A DNA stretch of 64,000 nt from Nocardioidaceae bacterium SCSIO 66511 (GTDB taxonomy: Bacteria > Actinomycetota > Actinomycetes > Propionibacteriales > Nocardioidaceae): NCBI GenBank assembly GCA_023100825.1, contig CP095846.1, positions 2,852,001 to 2,916,000 of the forward strand. Direction: 5' to 3'. The position numbers and the translations under genes were made by a program. Below the pieces are notes generated by a model. It worked only from the letters and a program-made list of their open reading frames with translations, was not told where the DNA came from and made no database searches. How positions within the stretch are numbered: position 1 is the first letter of the stretch; each line of letters starts with the position of its first letter. This document shows positions 1 to 9,057 of this stretch, in pieces.

Positions 1-172
1 AGTACCACTGGCCGAGTGCCATCGCGACCACGATCACGCCACCGATCGCGATGCTGCCGCTGTACCAGATCAGCAGACCGCCGAACAGGACGTACAGAGC
101 ACCGAGCAGGAACGTCACGAACCCCATCCGGAGCGTGAGTCCGCCGTCGCTACGGAACCGTGTCTTCGCCAT
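1..172 (-). CDS. htpX: Zinc metalloprotease HtpX, N-terminal part (runs off the window)
   Basis: The 57 visible codons begin MAKTRFRSDGGLTLRMG and continue into a hydrophobic stretch (FLLGALYVLFGGLLIWY) and a second one. This is the N-terminal signature of actinobacterial HtpX, an M48 membrane protease that degrades misfolded membrane proteins. The HEXXH site lies outside the window. A GAGGAG ribosome-binding site about 6 bases before the ATG supports this start. It lies downstream of pspA and pspAA on the same strand, an association known in Actinobacteria. A hairpin separates it from pspAA, so its expression may be partly uncoupled from them. The identification rests on the N-terminus and context only. 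Confidence 0.8.
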   Translation of the reverse strand, partial: MAKTRFRSDGGLTLRMGFVTFLLGALYVLFGGLLIWYSGSIAIGGVIVVAMALGQWY

Positions 173-204
173 TCGTACTCCTCGCCTCACCTATACAGAC
201 GTAC

Positions 205-231
205 GGCGTCCCGGAAAGATTCCGGGACGCC
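205..231 (-). terminator. Hairpin between pspAA and htpX
   Basis: A perfect 12-bp inverted repeat (GGCGTCCCGGAA) around a 3-base loop lies between the pspAA stop and the htpX ribosome-binding site. There is no T-run, as is common for actinobacterial terminators. Because htpX follows on the same strand, the hairpin may attenuate rather than fully terminate. Confidence 0.65.
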
Positions 232-242
232 GCGCCATGGGC

Positions 243-521
243 TCAACCCGGGATGAGGCCCTCGTCACCGAGCATCTCCTCGACCTCCTGCAGCGACGCA
301 TCCGCAGGCGGCAGGATCAGATCGGAGTCGACGAGCTCCTCATCGTCGATCGCCTCGCCCGCGGCGCGTACGGCCTCGAGGAGCGCGACGAGCGCGGGCT
401 TGAACGCTGCCTCGTCGTCTGCCTCGACGGCGGCCTCAACGGCCGAGTCGAGTTCGTTGAGGTTGGCGACCGATTCGTCGGCCACCGAGAACTGACCTTC
501 GCTCATGATCCGGATGATCAT
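243..521 (-). CDS. pspAA: PspA-associated protein PspAA
   Basis: A 92-residue acidic protein beginning MIIRIMSEGQFSV. It matches the PspAA family, a small partner encoded directly after pspA in Actinobacteria. It is rich in Glu and Asp (for example EAAVEADDEAAFK and DDEELVDSDLILPPADAS), with no signal peptide or membrane segment. Its ATG overlaps the pspA stop by 4 bases (ATGA), which implies translational coupling. A role as a partner of PspA in envelope-stress protection is inferred from family and context; its biochemistry is not established. Confidence 0.85.
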   Translation of the reverse strand: MIIRIMSEGQFSVADESVANLNELDSAVEAAVEADDEAAFKPALVALLEAVRAAGEAIDDEELVDSDLILPPADASLQEVEEMLGDEGLIPG

Positions 522-1303
522 GCCTGCCCCTCCGTCTTCGGCTCCTCTGCCGGCTGCGCTGCCGGCTGGGTCGGCGCGCCCTCGATCGACTTCGTGTCGC
601 CGCCGCCCTCGAGCTGTGCCTTCATTGCGGCGAGCTCGGAGTCGACGTCGCCGGATGCGCCGAGCGCGTCGAGCTCACGCGCGATGTCGTCACCGGGGCT
701 GGCCGTGACGTCGTCGAGCGCGCCTGAGGCGATCAGCTCGTCGACGGCACCTGCGCGCGCCTGCATCTGCGCGGTCTTGTCCTCGGCGCGTTGGACGGCC
801 ATGCCGACGTCGCCCATCTCCTCGGAGATGCCGGAGAACGCCTCGTTGATCCGAGTCTGTGCCTCTGCGGCGGTATAGGTGGCCTTGATCGTCTCCTTGC
901 GAGTACGGAACGACTCGACCTTCGCCTGCAGACGCTTGGACGCCAGCGTCAGCTTCTCCTCCTCGCCCTGCAGTTGCGCATGCTGGGCCTGCAGATCGCT
1001 GATCTGCTGCTGGAGCCCGCTGCGGCGGGTCAGCGCCTCGCGGGCGAGGTCCTCGCGGTTGGCGCCGAGCGCCTTCTTCGCCTGGTCCTGCAGCTTGTCG
1101 CTCTGCTGGTTGAGCTGGTTCATCTGGAGCTCGACGCGCTTGCGACTCGTCGCGACGTCGGCGACACCGCGGCGTACCTTCTGCAGCAGCTCGAGCTGCT
1201 TCTGGTAGCTGTAGTCGAGCGTCTCGCGCGGGTCTTCCGCCTTGTCCAAGGCACTGTTGGCCTTTGCGCGGAAGATTGCGCTCATCCGCTTCATGATGCT
1301 CAT
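518..1303 (-). CDS. pspA: Phage shock protein A (PspA/IM30 family)
   Basis: A 261-residue protein, the usual length for PspA. It starts MSIMKRMSAIFRAKANSALD and carries the DPRETLDYSYQKQLELL segment typical of actinobacterial members. The middle (about residues 30-180) is a long Gln/Glu/Lys-rich coiled coil, followed by an acidic, Ala/Pro-rich tail. PspA is a peripheral membrane protein that forms scaffolds on the inner face of stressed membranes. An AGGGGG motif about 12 bases upstream fits the first ATG; ATGs at codons 4 and 7 are possible alternatives. It heads the pspA-pspAA(-htpX) cluster. No classical PspF-type regulator is nearby. Confidence 0.93.
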   Translation of the reverse strand: MSIMKRMSAIFRAKANSALDKAEDPRETLDYSYQKQLELLQKVRRGVADVATSRKRVELQMNQLNQQSDKLQDQAKKALGANREDLAREALTRRSGLQQQISDLQAQHAQLQGEEEKLTLASKRLQAKVESFRTRKETIKATYTAAEAQTRINEAFSGISEEMGDVGMAVQRAEDKTAQMQARAGAVDELIASGALDDVTASPGDDIARELDALGASGDVDSELAAMKAQLEGGGDTKSIEGAPTQPAAQPAEEPKTEGQA

Positions 1304-1498
1304 AGAGGTATGAGCCCCCTTCGTCCAATGCGTCGAGTGTCTGCCTCAACCTTACGGCCAGCCCGGTCTCGCGGGGAACGGGTCTCCGCGGCTCGACGTG
1401 AGCTCGCGGTGCCCGGACGCGGTCGACCGATGTGGCGCGGGTCTCGGTACCCTTGAGCGTACGCCGCGTTCACGCACTCCCACGACGCCCCGAAAGCC

Positions 1499-2080
1499 AT
1501 GCCCTTGTTCCGACGCTCCTCCAACAGCCAAGACGTACCCGAAGAGGCTCCCGAGCCCGATCCGTCCGGAAAGGGCCGTGCGACGCCGAAGCGCAAGGAG
1601 GCCGAGGCCGCGCGCAAGGCGCGGGTCAAGCCGCCGCGTACCCGCAAGGAAGCCGCGAAGGTCATGCGCCAGAAGCGGTACGAAGAGCGGATGAAGACGC
1701 GCGAGGCGATGGAGACCGGCGACGACCGCTACCTCCCGGCCCGCGACCGAGGCAAGGTGCGCGGCTTCGTACGCAACTTCGTCGACTCCCGTTACAACGT
1801 CGCCGAGTTCCTGCTGCCCCTGCTCGTCGTGATCCTGCTGTTGAGCTTCCTGCAGACCGAATGGGCCGTGCTCGCGCTGTTCGGGCTGTGGATCGTCACC
1901 ATCATCGGCACCCTGCTCGACACCATCTACCTGATCATCCGCGTACGCCGCGAGCTGAAGAAGCGGTTCCCCGGCGAGAGCACCCGCGGTTGCCTCCCGT
2001 ACGCCGTGCTCCGAAGCACCCAGCTACGCAGGTTCCGGATGCCCAAGCCGCAACTGAAGCGCGGTCAGCCGATTCCGTGA
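1499..2080 (+). CDS. DUF3043 domain membrane protein
   Basis: A 193-residue protein with three parts. The N-terminal half is very basic and charged (KRKEAEAARKARVKPPRTRKEA, residues about 30-60). Two hydrophobic segments follow at about residues 103-145 (EFLLPLLVVILLLSFL and AVLALFGLWIVTIIGTLL). The tail is basic and cytoplasmic. This is the layout of the actinobacterial DUF3043 family, whose function is unknown. It is transcribed divergently from pspA, with 195 bp between them that must contain both promoters. It is followed 21 bp later by the aldo/keto reductase gene on the same strand. Confidence 0.85.
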   Translation: MPLFRRSSNSQDVPEEAPEPDPSGKGRATPKRKEAEAARKARVKPPRTRKEAAKVMRQKRYEERMKTREAMETGDDRYLPARDRGKVRGFVRNFVDSRYNVAEFLLPLLVVILLLSFLQTEWAVLALFGLWIVTIIGTLLDTIYLIIRVRRELKKRFPGESTRGCLPYAVLRSTQLRRFRMPKPQLKRGQPIP

Positions 2081-2101
2081 CGGCTGGATTAGTCTGGCGT
2101 A

Positions 2102-3115
2102 ATGGAGTTTCGCTTTCTCGGTAAGAGCGGTCTGAAGATCTCGGAGATCGCGTTCGGCAACTGGCTGACCCACGGCTCGCAGGTCGAGGAGGATGCCGCG
2201 ATCGCCTGCGTACGCAGGGCTCTCGACGAAGGCATCACCACGTTCGACACGGCCGACATCTACGCCAACACCGCCGCCGAGGCGGTGCTCGGGCGGGCGC
2301 TGACCGGAGTGCGCCGCGAGTCGGTCGAGGTGTTGACGAAGGTGTTCTGGCCGACCGGCCCAGGCGGGCCGAACGACGCCGGACTCGGACGCAAGCACAT
2401 CATGGAGTCGATCGACGGCTCGTTGCGCAGACTTCAGACCGACTACGTCGATGTCTACCAGGCGCATCGGTTCGACAACGACACTCCGCTCGAGGAGACG
2501 ATGTCTGCCTTCGCCGACGTCGTGCACTCGGGCAAGGCGCACTACATCGGCGTCTCCGAGTGGACCGCAGACCAGATCCGCGCCGGGCACGAGCTGGCTC
2601 GTGACCTGCGCATCCCGTTCATCTCGAACCAGCCGGAGTACTCCATGCTCTGGCGGGTCATCGACGAGCGCGTCGTACCCACCTCCGAGGAGCTCGGCGT
2701 CGGCCAGATCGTCTGGTCGCCGGTCGCCCAGGGCGTACTCACCGGCAAGTACGAGCCTGGCGCGCAGCCGCCGGCCGGTTCGCGGGCGACCGACGAAGGC
2801 GGTGGCGCCGCCAACATCGCCCGCTGGCTGAACGACGATGTGCTCAACGCGGTCGCGAAGCTACGTCCGATCGCCGCCGACGTCGGACTCTCGATGGCGC
2901 AGCTCGCCGTCGCTTGGGTCTTGCAGAACCCGAACGTCTCGGCCGCGATCATCGGCGCGTCCCGGCCCGACCAGGTCACCGAGAACGTCAAGGCCGCGGG
3001 CGTACGCCTCGACGAAGCCACGATGCGCGCCATCGACGACGCGCTTGCCGGCGTCGTCGTACGCGACCCTGAGCACACCGAGTCGAGCTCGCCGGAGCAC
3101 CGACCGGGCGGCTGA
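2102..3115 (+). CDS. Aldo/keto reductase
   Basis: A 337-residue NADPH-dependent (beta/alpha)8-barrel oxidoreductase. The AKR catalytic tetrad is visible as Asp49 and Tyr54 (FDTADIY), Lys80 (LTK) and His122 (QAHRFD). The cofactor-binding segment SAAIIGASRPDQVTEN is near the C-terminus. The N-terminus (MEFRFLGKSGLKISEIAFGNW) resembles the voltage-gated potassium-channel beta-subunit-like/YghZ branch, which reduces small aldehydes and ketones. The substrate cannot be told from sequence. The ATG is poorly preceded by a ribosome-binding site, so the message may be leaderless. It ends at a palindromic repeat facing the next, oppositely oriented gene. Confidence 0.88.
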   Translation: MEFRFLGKSGLKISEIAFGNWLTHGSQVEEDAAIACVRRALDEGITTFDTADIYANTAAEAVLGRALTGVRRESVEVLTKVFWPTGPGGPNDAGLGRKHIMESIDGSLRRLQTDYVDVYQAHRFDNDTPLEETMSAFADVVHSGKAHYIGVSEWTADQIRAGHELARDLRIPFISNQPEYSMLWRVIDERVVPTSEELGVGQIVWSPVAQGVLTGKYEPGAQPPAGSRATDEGGGAANIARWLNDDVLNAVAKLRPIAADVGLSMAQLAVAWVLQNPNVSAAIIGASRPDQVTENVKAAGVRLDEATMRAIDDALAGVVVRDPEHTESSSPEHRPGG

Positions 3116-3130
3116 ACCCTCCGACGTACG

Positions 3131-3189
3131 GAGTTCGCCGACTTTCAGGTGTTCAGAGCGCGCTGGAACACCCAGAAGTCCGCGAACTC
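3131..3189. terminator. 59-bp palindromic element, copy 1 (bidirectional terminator)
   Basis: An imperfect inverted repeat with outer arms GAGTTCGCCGACTTTCAGGT and the complementary right arm ending GCGAACTC. It lies between the convergent ends of the aldo/keto reductase gene and a small hypothetical gene. Two further copies of the same length occur at 31248-31306 and 32679-32737, also at convergent gene ends. Confidence 0.75.
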
Positions 3190-3198
3190 TTCACAACG

Positions 3199-3405
3199 TC
3201 ACTCGGGACGCAAGCTCATCGGCCCGTAGACCTCGCGGTCCTCGTCGAGGAGCGTCACCTGCTCGACTCCCGCATCGAGTAGCTCCTGCCACGCCTCGCC
3301 GATCCACGACTCCGCCTCGCCCCGACTCGGGAAGCCGTGCTCGAGGCTGACGCCCGCCGTCACCGTCTCACCGGCCGCGTCCTGCAGCCGCCAGGTCCAT
3401 GTCAT
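3199..3405 (-). CDS. Conserved small actinobacterial protein, function unknown
   Basis: A 68-residue acidic protein starting MTWTWRLQDAAGETV and ending LLDEDREVYGPMSLRPE. Small proteins of this pattern, with an N-terminal TWxW and a C-terminal EVYGPMSL, recur as unnamed genes in actinobacteria. This ATG is preferred over far upstream ones because the conserved MTWTW block begins here and the upstream translation has no coding character. No known domain, signal peptide or membrane segment was recognised. Confidence 0.65.
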   Translation of the reverse strand: MTWTWRLQDAAGETVTAGVSLEHGFPSRGEAESWIGEAWQELLDAGVEQVTLLDEDREVYGPMSLRPE

Positions 3406-3612
3406 GGACCGACCATATCGGCGACCGATCCTCGTACGAGAGGCTTGCGCGGTCGTGTGACCTGCGACATAGTGACGACGATCTGAACCGATCGGCACGT
3501 CTGAGTTCCGCGCGCACTCGGTGAACACCATGCGCGGGGTCCGGCTCAGGGGCGGCGTGCATCGAACACGCTTCGACACGATCTGTCGAAGGCAGGGAGA
3601 GGGACAACCAAG

Positions 3613-6075
3613 TTGCGCAAGATATCCGTCGTACTGACGGCCGCGGCGATGACCGCGACCCTGGGCGCGAGTTACGGGGTGACAACGGCATCGGCGGGCG
3701 CAGCGCCCAGCACGGCGCCGCAGTCAGCGACCGCCGCCTCCGATGACGTCGCACAGACCGACGACCTACCGAACCCGCTCGACGAGAAGCGCCGCGAGCT
3801 ACGCGAACGCGCGATCACGACGTTGCTGAACGGTCACGGCGAGAACCGCGTCGAACAACGCGGCCCGAGCACGGTCATGCGCGTCGGCTCCGCCAAGAAC
3901 GCCGCCGCGGTCAACGCCAACGGCAAGCGGACCGCCAAGAAGCAGAGCAACGCTCAGTACGTCGAGCTCGACCGGGAGACGACCGACCGCATCTTCGCGG
4001 TGCTCGTGGAGTTCGGTGACGAGCGGCACGAGGACTTCCCCGACAAGGACCTTGACCCCACGACACCCGGGCCGACGACGTTCGAGGGCCCGGCGCACAA
4101 CGCGATCCCCGAACCCGACCGCAGCGAGGACAACTCGACGGTCTGGCAGCCCAACTACAGCCGTAAGCACTTCCAGGACATCTACTTCGGGGAGGGCGCG
4201 AAGCCCGGCGCCGGCAAGGAGACCGAGTCGGTCAAGACGTACTACGAGCGTCAGTCGTCCGGTCGCTACAGCGTCGACGGAACGGTCACGAACTGGGTCA
4301 AGGTGCCGTACAACGAGGCGCGTTACGGCCGCAGCAACGACCCGGTCGCCGACGGCGAGGAAGGCGACGACCCGGCCGTCTGCCAGGACACCAACTGCGG
4401 CAACGTCTGGCACCTCGTCAAGGACGCCGTGAACGCCTGGGTCGACGACCAGGAGGAGAAGGGTCGTACGCCCGCCCAGATCAAGAAGCAACTCAAGACG
4501 TTCGACCGCTGGGATCGCTACGACTACGACGGTGACGGCGACTTCAACGAGCCCGACGGCTACATCGACCACTTCCAGATCGTGCACGCCGGAGGCGACC
4601 AGGCCGACGGCGATCCGCACCAGGGTGAGGATGCGATCTGGTCGCACCGCTGGTACACCCAGACCACCCCGATCGGCGCCGGTGGACCGGCCGACAACCC
4701 GCTCGGCGGCAGCCAGATCGGCGACACCGGCATCTGGGTCGGCGACTACACGATGCAGCCGGAGAACGGCGGCGTCAGTGTGTTCACCCACGAGTACGGC
4801 CACGACCTCGGCCTGCCCGACCTGTACGACCGCTTCGGCGGCGACAACAGCGTCGAGTTCTGGTCGCTGATGGCGCAGAGCCGGTTGGCAGCCAAGCACG
4901 ACGAAGGCATCGGTACGCGCGCCGGCGACCTCGGCGCATGGGAGAAGCTGCAGCTGGGCTGGCTCGACTACGACATCATGCGTCCCGATCAGAACCGTCG
5001 GGTCGTACTCGGCCCGCACGAGTACAACTCGAAGAAGGCGCAGGGTGCGGTCGTCGTACTGCCCAAGAAGGAGAAGACGACCGAGCTGGTCGATCCGTAC
5101 GCCGGCGAGAAGTCGTGGTGGAGCGGTTCGGGCGACAACCTAGCGAATACGATCAGCCGCGACGTGAGCCTCCCGGCCGGTGAGTCGACGCTGGACATGC
5201 AGGCAAACTGGGACATCGAAGACTGCGGCGACACCGACTGCGACGAGGCGTACGTCGAGGTCGACGACGGCAGCGGTTGGGTCTCGATTCCCGGCTCGAT
5301 CACCAGAGACGAGAAGCGCAACGCGATCGACGGTACGAGTGACGGCTGGGTCCCAGCGACCTTCGACCTGTCGGCGTACGCGGGCAAGGACGTCAGCCTG
5401 CGGATCCGCTACCAGACCGACGGCGCCGTTGGCGGCCTCGGCTTCTTCGCCGACGACATCTCGGTGACGGCCGGTGGCGAGACGTTGTTCGAGTCCGGCG
5501 CCGAAGACGGTGACGAGGGGTGGGCGCTCGACGGCTTCACCGCCGCCGCCGGCTCGTACACCCAGGACTACGACAACTACTACGTCGCCTCACATCGCGA
5601 CTACGTGTCGTTCGACAAGTACCTGAAGACCGGCCCGTACAACTTCGGGTGGCAGAGCGACCGCCCGGACTGGGTGGAGCACTTCCCGCTGCAAGACGGC
5701 TTGCTCGTCTCGTACTGGGACACCTCGCAGGCCGACAACGACACCAGTCAGCATCCGGGTGAGGGACTCATCCTGCCCATCGATGCCAACCCGCGACCGC
5801 GGGTGCGACTCGACGGTGAGTACTGGCGGTCCCGCATCGTCGGGTACGACGCTCCGTTCTCGCTGGAGCGGTCGGACTCGATCACGCTGCACAACGATGG
5901 TCGGGCGAACCACCTCCGTGGCCTGAAGGCGCGACCGACCTTCAACGACGGCCGCAAGTTCTGGTTCGGGGCAACACCCGACTCGGGCGTGAAGGTGCCG
6001 AACAACGGCGTCAACATCAGCGTGCTCTGGCAGCGCGGCAACCTGATGAAGATCCGCGCGTACGAGCGCAAGTAG
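3613..6075 (+). CDS. Secreted M6-family metalloprotease (immune inhibitor A-like)
   Basis: An 820-residue exported peptidase. A TTG start is preceded by a GGGAGAGGGA ribosome-binding region, and the first 33 residues form a signal peptide (basic start, hydrophobic core, ASA/SAG cleavage region). Residues about 40-120 look like a propeptide. The zinc site is HEYGHDLGLPD (His393, Glu394, His397), followed by the downstream SLMAQ Met-turn, as in M6/InhA peptidases. After the catalytic domain comes a beta-rich region (about residues 500-640) resembling a MAM/carbohydrate-binding-like module with acidic Ca-type loops (CGDTDCDEAYVEV). It probably degrades extracellular proteins. It is a single-gene unit that ends at a hairpin. 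Confidence 0.9.
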   Translation: MRKISVVLTAAAMTATLGASYGVTTASAGAAPSTAPQSATAASDDVAQTDDLPNPLDEKRRELRERAITTLLNGHGENRVEQRGPSTVMRVGSAKNAAAVNANGKRTAKKQSNAQYVELDRETTDRIFAVLVEFGDERHEDFPDKDLDPTTPGPTTFEGPAHNAIPEPDRSEDNSTVWQPNYSRKHFQDIYFGEGAKPGAGKETESVKTYYERQSSGRYSVDGTVTNWVKVPYNEARYGRSNDPVADGEEGDDPAVCQDTNCGNVWHLVKDAVNAWVDDQEEKGRTPAQIKKQLKTFDRWDRYDYDGDGDFNEPDGYIDHFQIVHAGGDQADGDPHQGEDAIWSHRWYTQTTPIGAGGPADNPLGGSQIGDTGIWVGDYTMQPENGGVSVFTHEYGHDLGLPDLYDRFGGDNSVEFWSLMAQSRLAAKHDEGIGTRAGDLGAWEKLQLGWLDYDIMRPDQNRRVVLGPHEYNSKKAQGAVVVLPKKEKTTELVDPYAGEKSWWSGSGDNLANTISRDVSLPAGESTLDMQANWDIEDCGDTDCDEAYVEVDDGSGWVSIPGSITRDEKRNAIDGTSDGWVPATFDLSAYAGKDVSLRIRYQTDGAVGGLGFFADDISVTAGGETLFESGAEDGDEGWALDGFTAAAGSYTQDYDNYYVASHRDYVSFDKYLKTGPYNFGWQSDRPDWVEHFPLQDGLLVSYWDTSQADNDTSQHPGEGLILPIDANPRPRVRLDGEYWRSRIVGYDAPFSLERSDSITLHNDGRANHLRGLKARPTFNDGRKFWFGATPDSGVKVPNNGVNISVLWQRGNLMKIRAYERK

Positions 6076-6083
6076 GTCGCCGC

Positions 6084-6140
6084 ACCTGGCAGCCGCGCCA
6101 GTCGATCCGCTACCGGATCGGCGGGCGCGGCTTTGCGGTG
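6084..6140. terminator. Nested inverted repeats between convergent genes
   Basis: An inner hairpin CGATCCG-CTAC-CGGATCG sits inside a longer imperfect stem whose core is AGCCGCGCC paired with GGCGCGGCT. It separates the convergent M6 protease and gcvT genes and could terminate both. Confidence 0.6.
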
Positions 6141-6164
6141 TCCGACGACTCGGCGGCTAGGCCG

Positions 6165-7277
6165 CTACCGCACCGAGTCGGCAACGAACGGCGGTTTGGT
6201 CACCGTGAACGGCTCGGTACGCCCACGTACGTCGACGGTGACCGTCTCGCCGTCGGCGAGACCGCGGTCGACGAGTGCCAGCGCGATGCCCTTACGAAGA
6301 CTCGGCGCGAACGTCCCGGAGGTCACGACGCCGATCTCCGCGCCGTCGCCGTTACGTACGGTCATGCCGGGCCTCGGGATGCCGCGTCCGGCGGCGACGA
6401 GTCCCCGCGATACGCGCGACGTCTTGGCCGAGCGCTGCTCGATGAGCGCGCCTCTGCCCCAGAACTCCTCCTTGTCCCATCCGACCGCCCACGCGGCGCG
6501 TCCCATCACCGGCGTGATGTCGCGCGACAGATCCTGACCGTGCAACGGATAGCCCATCTCGGTGCGAAGGGTGTCGCGTGCGCCGAGTCCGGCCGCGCGC
6601 AGGCCGAGTGCTTCACCGGCGGTCATCACCGCATCCCACATCGCTGCGGCGGAGCCTGCGGGTACGACCAGCTCGTAGCCTCGCTCCCCCGTGTAGCCCG
6701 TCCGGCACACCGTCAGGGATGCGTCGTCGTACGTCGCGGTCACGAAGGACATGTAATCGTGGCCGGTGGGCAGGCCGACCGCATCGAGTAGGTCGTCGCT
6801 GCGCGGCCCCTGCACGGCGAGCACGGCGAAGTCACGGTGCTGGTCGATGACCTCGACCCCATCGGGCGCCTCGGCGGCGAGCCTTCGTACGACCTCCGCG
6901 GTGTTGGCGGCATTCGGTACGAGGAACACGTCCTCATCGGAGCGGACGTACGCGATCAGATCGTCGACGACCCCGCCCGACTCGTCGCAACACAAGGTGT
7001 ACTGCGCTTGACCGGGGCCGATCTTGCCCAGGTCTGCGGTCAGACAGCGGTTGACGTACGCGGCTGCGCCGGGCCCGCGTACGACGGCCTTGCCCAGGTG
7101 GCTCACATCGAACAACCCGGCCGCCTCGCGGACGGCCTTGTGTTCGGCGAGCACTCCCCCGCCGGCGTACTCGAGCGGCATCTCCCAGCCGCCGAACTCG
7201 GCGAACTTGGCGCCGAGACCGACATGTCGGTCGTGCAACGGGGAGCGCAGTAGCGCTGGATCATCTGCGGTAGCCAT
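6165..7277 (-). CDS. gcvT: Glycine cleavage system aminomethyltransferase (T protein)
   Basis: A 370-residue folate-dependent enzyme that takes the aminomethyl group from lipoylated H protein to tetrahydrofolate, releasing ammonia. Family blocks are visible: LRSPLHDRHVGLGAKFAEFGGWEMPLEY at the N-terminus, GLFDVSHLGK, the folate-site region TGYTGERGYELVVP, and the C-terminal barrel with RGIPRPGM. The length is normal. gcvP and gcvH are not in the window, so gcvT stands apart, as in mycobacteria, where it lies near a leucyl aminopeptidase gene. The 127-bp divergent gap to pepA shows no obvious glycine riboswitch. Confidence 0.95.
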   Translation of the reverse strand: MATADDPALLRSPLHDRHVGLGAKFAEFGGWEMPLEYAGGGVLAEHKAVREAAGLFDVSHLGKAVVRGPGAAAYVNRCLTADLGKIGPGQAQYTLCCDESGGVVDDLIAYVRSDEDVFLVPNAANTAEVVRRLAAEAPDGVEVIDQHRDFAVLAVQGPRSDDLLDAVGLPTGHDYMSFVTATYDDASLTVCRTGYTGERGYELVVPAGSAAAMWDAVMTAGEALGLRAAGLGARDTLRTEMGYPLHGQDLSRDITPVMGRAAWAVGWDKEEFWGRGALIEQRSAKTSRVSRGLVAAGRGIPRPGMTVRNGDGAEIGVVTSGTFAPSLRKGIALALVDRGLADGETVTVDVRGRTEPFTVTKPPFVADSVR

Positions 7278-7404
7278 GAGGTCAACCTAAGGGCCGCGTG
7301 ACCGACGTGTCTCGTGGGACCCTCCCGTCGACACTCGGCGACCACCCCTGGCCGGGCATCGGTAACCTGACACCGATCCATCCAGATCCGACGAACGGGG
7401 ACGC

Positions 7405-8901
7405 ATGCCTACGGTCAGCATCAGCTCAGCCAGCCCGACGACGACGCGATCGGACGTGCTCATCGTCGCCGCCGCGAAATCCGGTAAGCAGGTGAGCGTG
7501 CTGACGCCCGCCGAGGAGGTTGCGGATGCGTTCGGCCGATCGCTGCAGCCGACCCTCTCGACGCTCGGCTTCACCGGCAAGGAGGGCCAGGTCGCGAAAC
7601 TGCCGGCCAACGGCGTGATCAAAGCGGCCATGGTGATCGTGGTCGGGGTCGGTGACGACGAGGAGCCGTCGACCGAAACGCTGCGTCGTGCGGCCGCCGT
7701 CGGCATCAAGGCCGTCGCCAACGCCGACTCCGTGTCTGTCGCGTTTCCGACGCCCGACGACGAGACGGTGTCTGGGATCGCCGAGGGCATCCTGCTCGGC
7801 AGCTACCGCTTCGACCGCTACAAGTCCGAGACCGACCACGATGCTCCGAACTCCGTGTCGGTGCTGTCCGACCGCTCGCGTACGAAGACCGGCAAGGCGG
7901 CCGTCGAGCGCGCCGAGACCATCGCCACCGCAGTCGCGCTCGCCCGCAACTGGGTCAACACCGCCGCCGGCGACCTCACCCCGCCCGCGTACGCCGACGC
8001 GATCGCCGAAGCCGCCGCCGATGACAAGGTCAAGGTGACGGTCTGGGACGACGCACGACTGGCGAAGGAGAAGTGCGGCGGCATCCTCGGCGTCGGTAGC
8101 GGATCGGACAGCGAGTCCAGGCTGGTCCAGATCGCGTACAAGCCGAAGAAGCCGGTCGCGCACCTTGCCCTGGTTGGCAAGGGCATCACGTTCGACTCGG
8201 GCGGCCTGTCCATCAAGCCCGGGGCGGGAATGATGACGATGAAATGCGACATGGCAGGCTCTGCCGCCGTGGTCGCGGCCACCCTCGCGATCGCGCGACT
8301 CGGGCTGCCGGTGCGCGTCACCTGCGTCGCTGCGATGGCCGAGAACATGGTCAGTGGCTCGTCGACCCGACCTGGCGACGTGTTGACGATCCGCGGCGGC
8401 ACGACCGTCGAGGTGCACAACACCGACGCAGAGGGGCGCCTCGTTCTCGCCGACGGTCTCGTGGTCGCGACCGAGCAGGAGCCCGACTTCCTCGTCGACG
8501 TCGCCACCCTCACCGGAGCCTGCGTCGTCGGGTTGGGCGAGCGTACGGCCGGGGTGCTGTCGAACGACGACACCCTGCGCGAGTTGATCCCCCAAATCGC
8601 CGAGAGCGTCGGCGAGCCGATGTGGCCGCTGCCGCTCGCCGAGGAGATGCGCGCGAAGGTACGCAGTTCCGAGATCGCCGACCTGCGCCAGCACAACCCG
8701 AAGCCCGTCGGTGGCACGTTGTACGCGGCCGCCTTCCTGCGCGAGTTCGTCGGCGATTCTCGTTGGGCCCACATCGACATCGCGGGCCCCGGGTTCAACA
8801 ACGAGAGCGCGTACGGCTACGTGCCGAAGGGCGGTACGGGCGTGGCGGTTCGGACGCTTGTCGCGACTGCGCAGGCGATCGCCGACGGCGACCTCGAATA
8901 G
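7405..8901 (+). CDS. pepA: Leucyl aminopeptidase (M17 family)
   Basis: A 498-residue cytosolic dizinc/dimanganese aminopeptidase that releases N-terminal residues from peptides. The C-terminal catalytic domain has the ligand and catalytic blocks GKGITFDSGGLSIKPG, MKCDMAGSAAV and NTDAEGRLVLADG. The N-terminal domain (about residues 1-160) is the variable M17 oligomerisation domain. Length and layout are typical. It is divergent from gcvT and ends at a strong hairpin that also faces the GNAT gene. Confidence 0.95.
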   Translation: MPTVSISSASPTTTRSDVLIVAAAKSGKQVSVLTPAEEVADAFGRSLQPTLSTLGFTGKEGQVAKLPANGVIKAAMVIVVGVGDDEEPSTETLRRAAAVGIKAVANADSVSVAFPTPDDETVSGIAEGILLGSYRFDRYKSETDHDAPNSVSVLSDRSRTKTGKAAVERAETIATAVALARNWVNTAAGDLTPPAYADAIAEAAADDKVKVTVWDDARLAKEKCGGILGVGSGSDSESRLVQIAYKPKKPVAHLALVGKGITFDSGGLSIKPGAGMMTMKCDMAGSAAVVAATLAIARLGLPVRVTCVAAMAENMVSGSSTRPGDVLTIRGGTTVEVHNTDAEGRLVLADGLVVATEQEPDFLVDVATLTGACVVGLGERTAGVLSNDDTLRELIPQIAESVGEPMWPLPLAEEMRAKVRSSEIADLRQHNPKPVGGTLYAAAFLREFVGDSRWAHIDIAGPGFNNESAYGYVPKGGTGVAVRTLVATAQAIADGDLE

Positions 8902-8907
8902 GAGATC

Positions 8908-8943
8908 GCCTGGATAGGGACGTCGCTCAACCCCTATCCAGGC
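8908..8943. terminator. Hairpin at the pepA / GNAT convergent junction
   Basis: A perfect 12-bp stem (GCCTGGATAGGG with its complement) around a 12-base loop, starting 6 bases after the pepA stop. The next gene ends on the opposite strand at 9058, so it may serve both directions. Confidence 0.75.
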
Positions 8944-9057
8944 AGCATTTCGGGATGGCGCCGATCGTCAACCGGTCGGTCGGCGACCGGAGGAATTCTC
9001 ACGCCTTCCGCGAGCGTGTAGGGCTCGCGATGCTGCCGAACGCCGAATGAGGACCTC

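Noticed and set aside
6900-7404. Glycine riboswitch near gcvT
   Set aside because: The divergent gap to pepA is only 127 bp and no glycine-aptamer-like pairing was seen.
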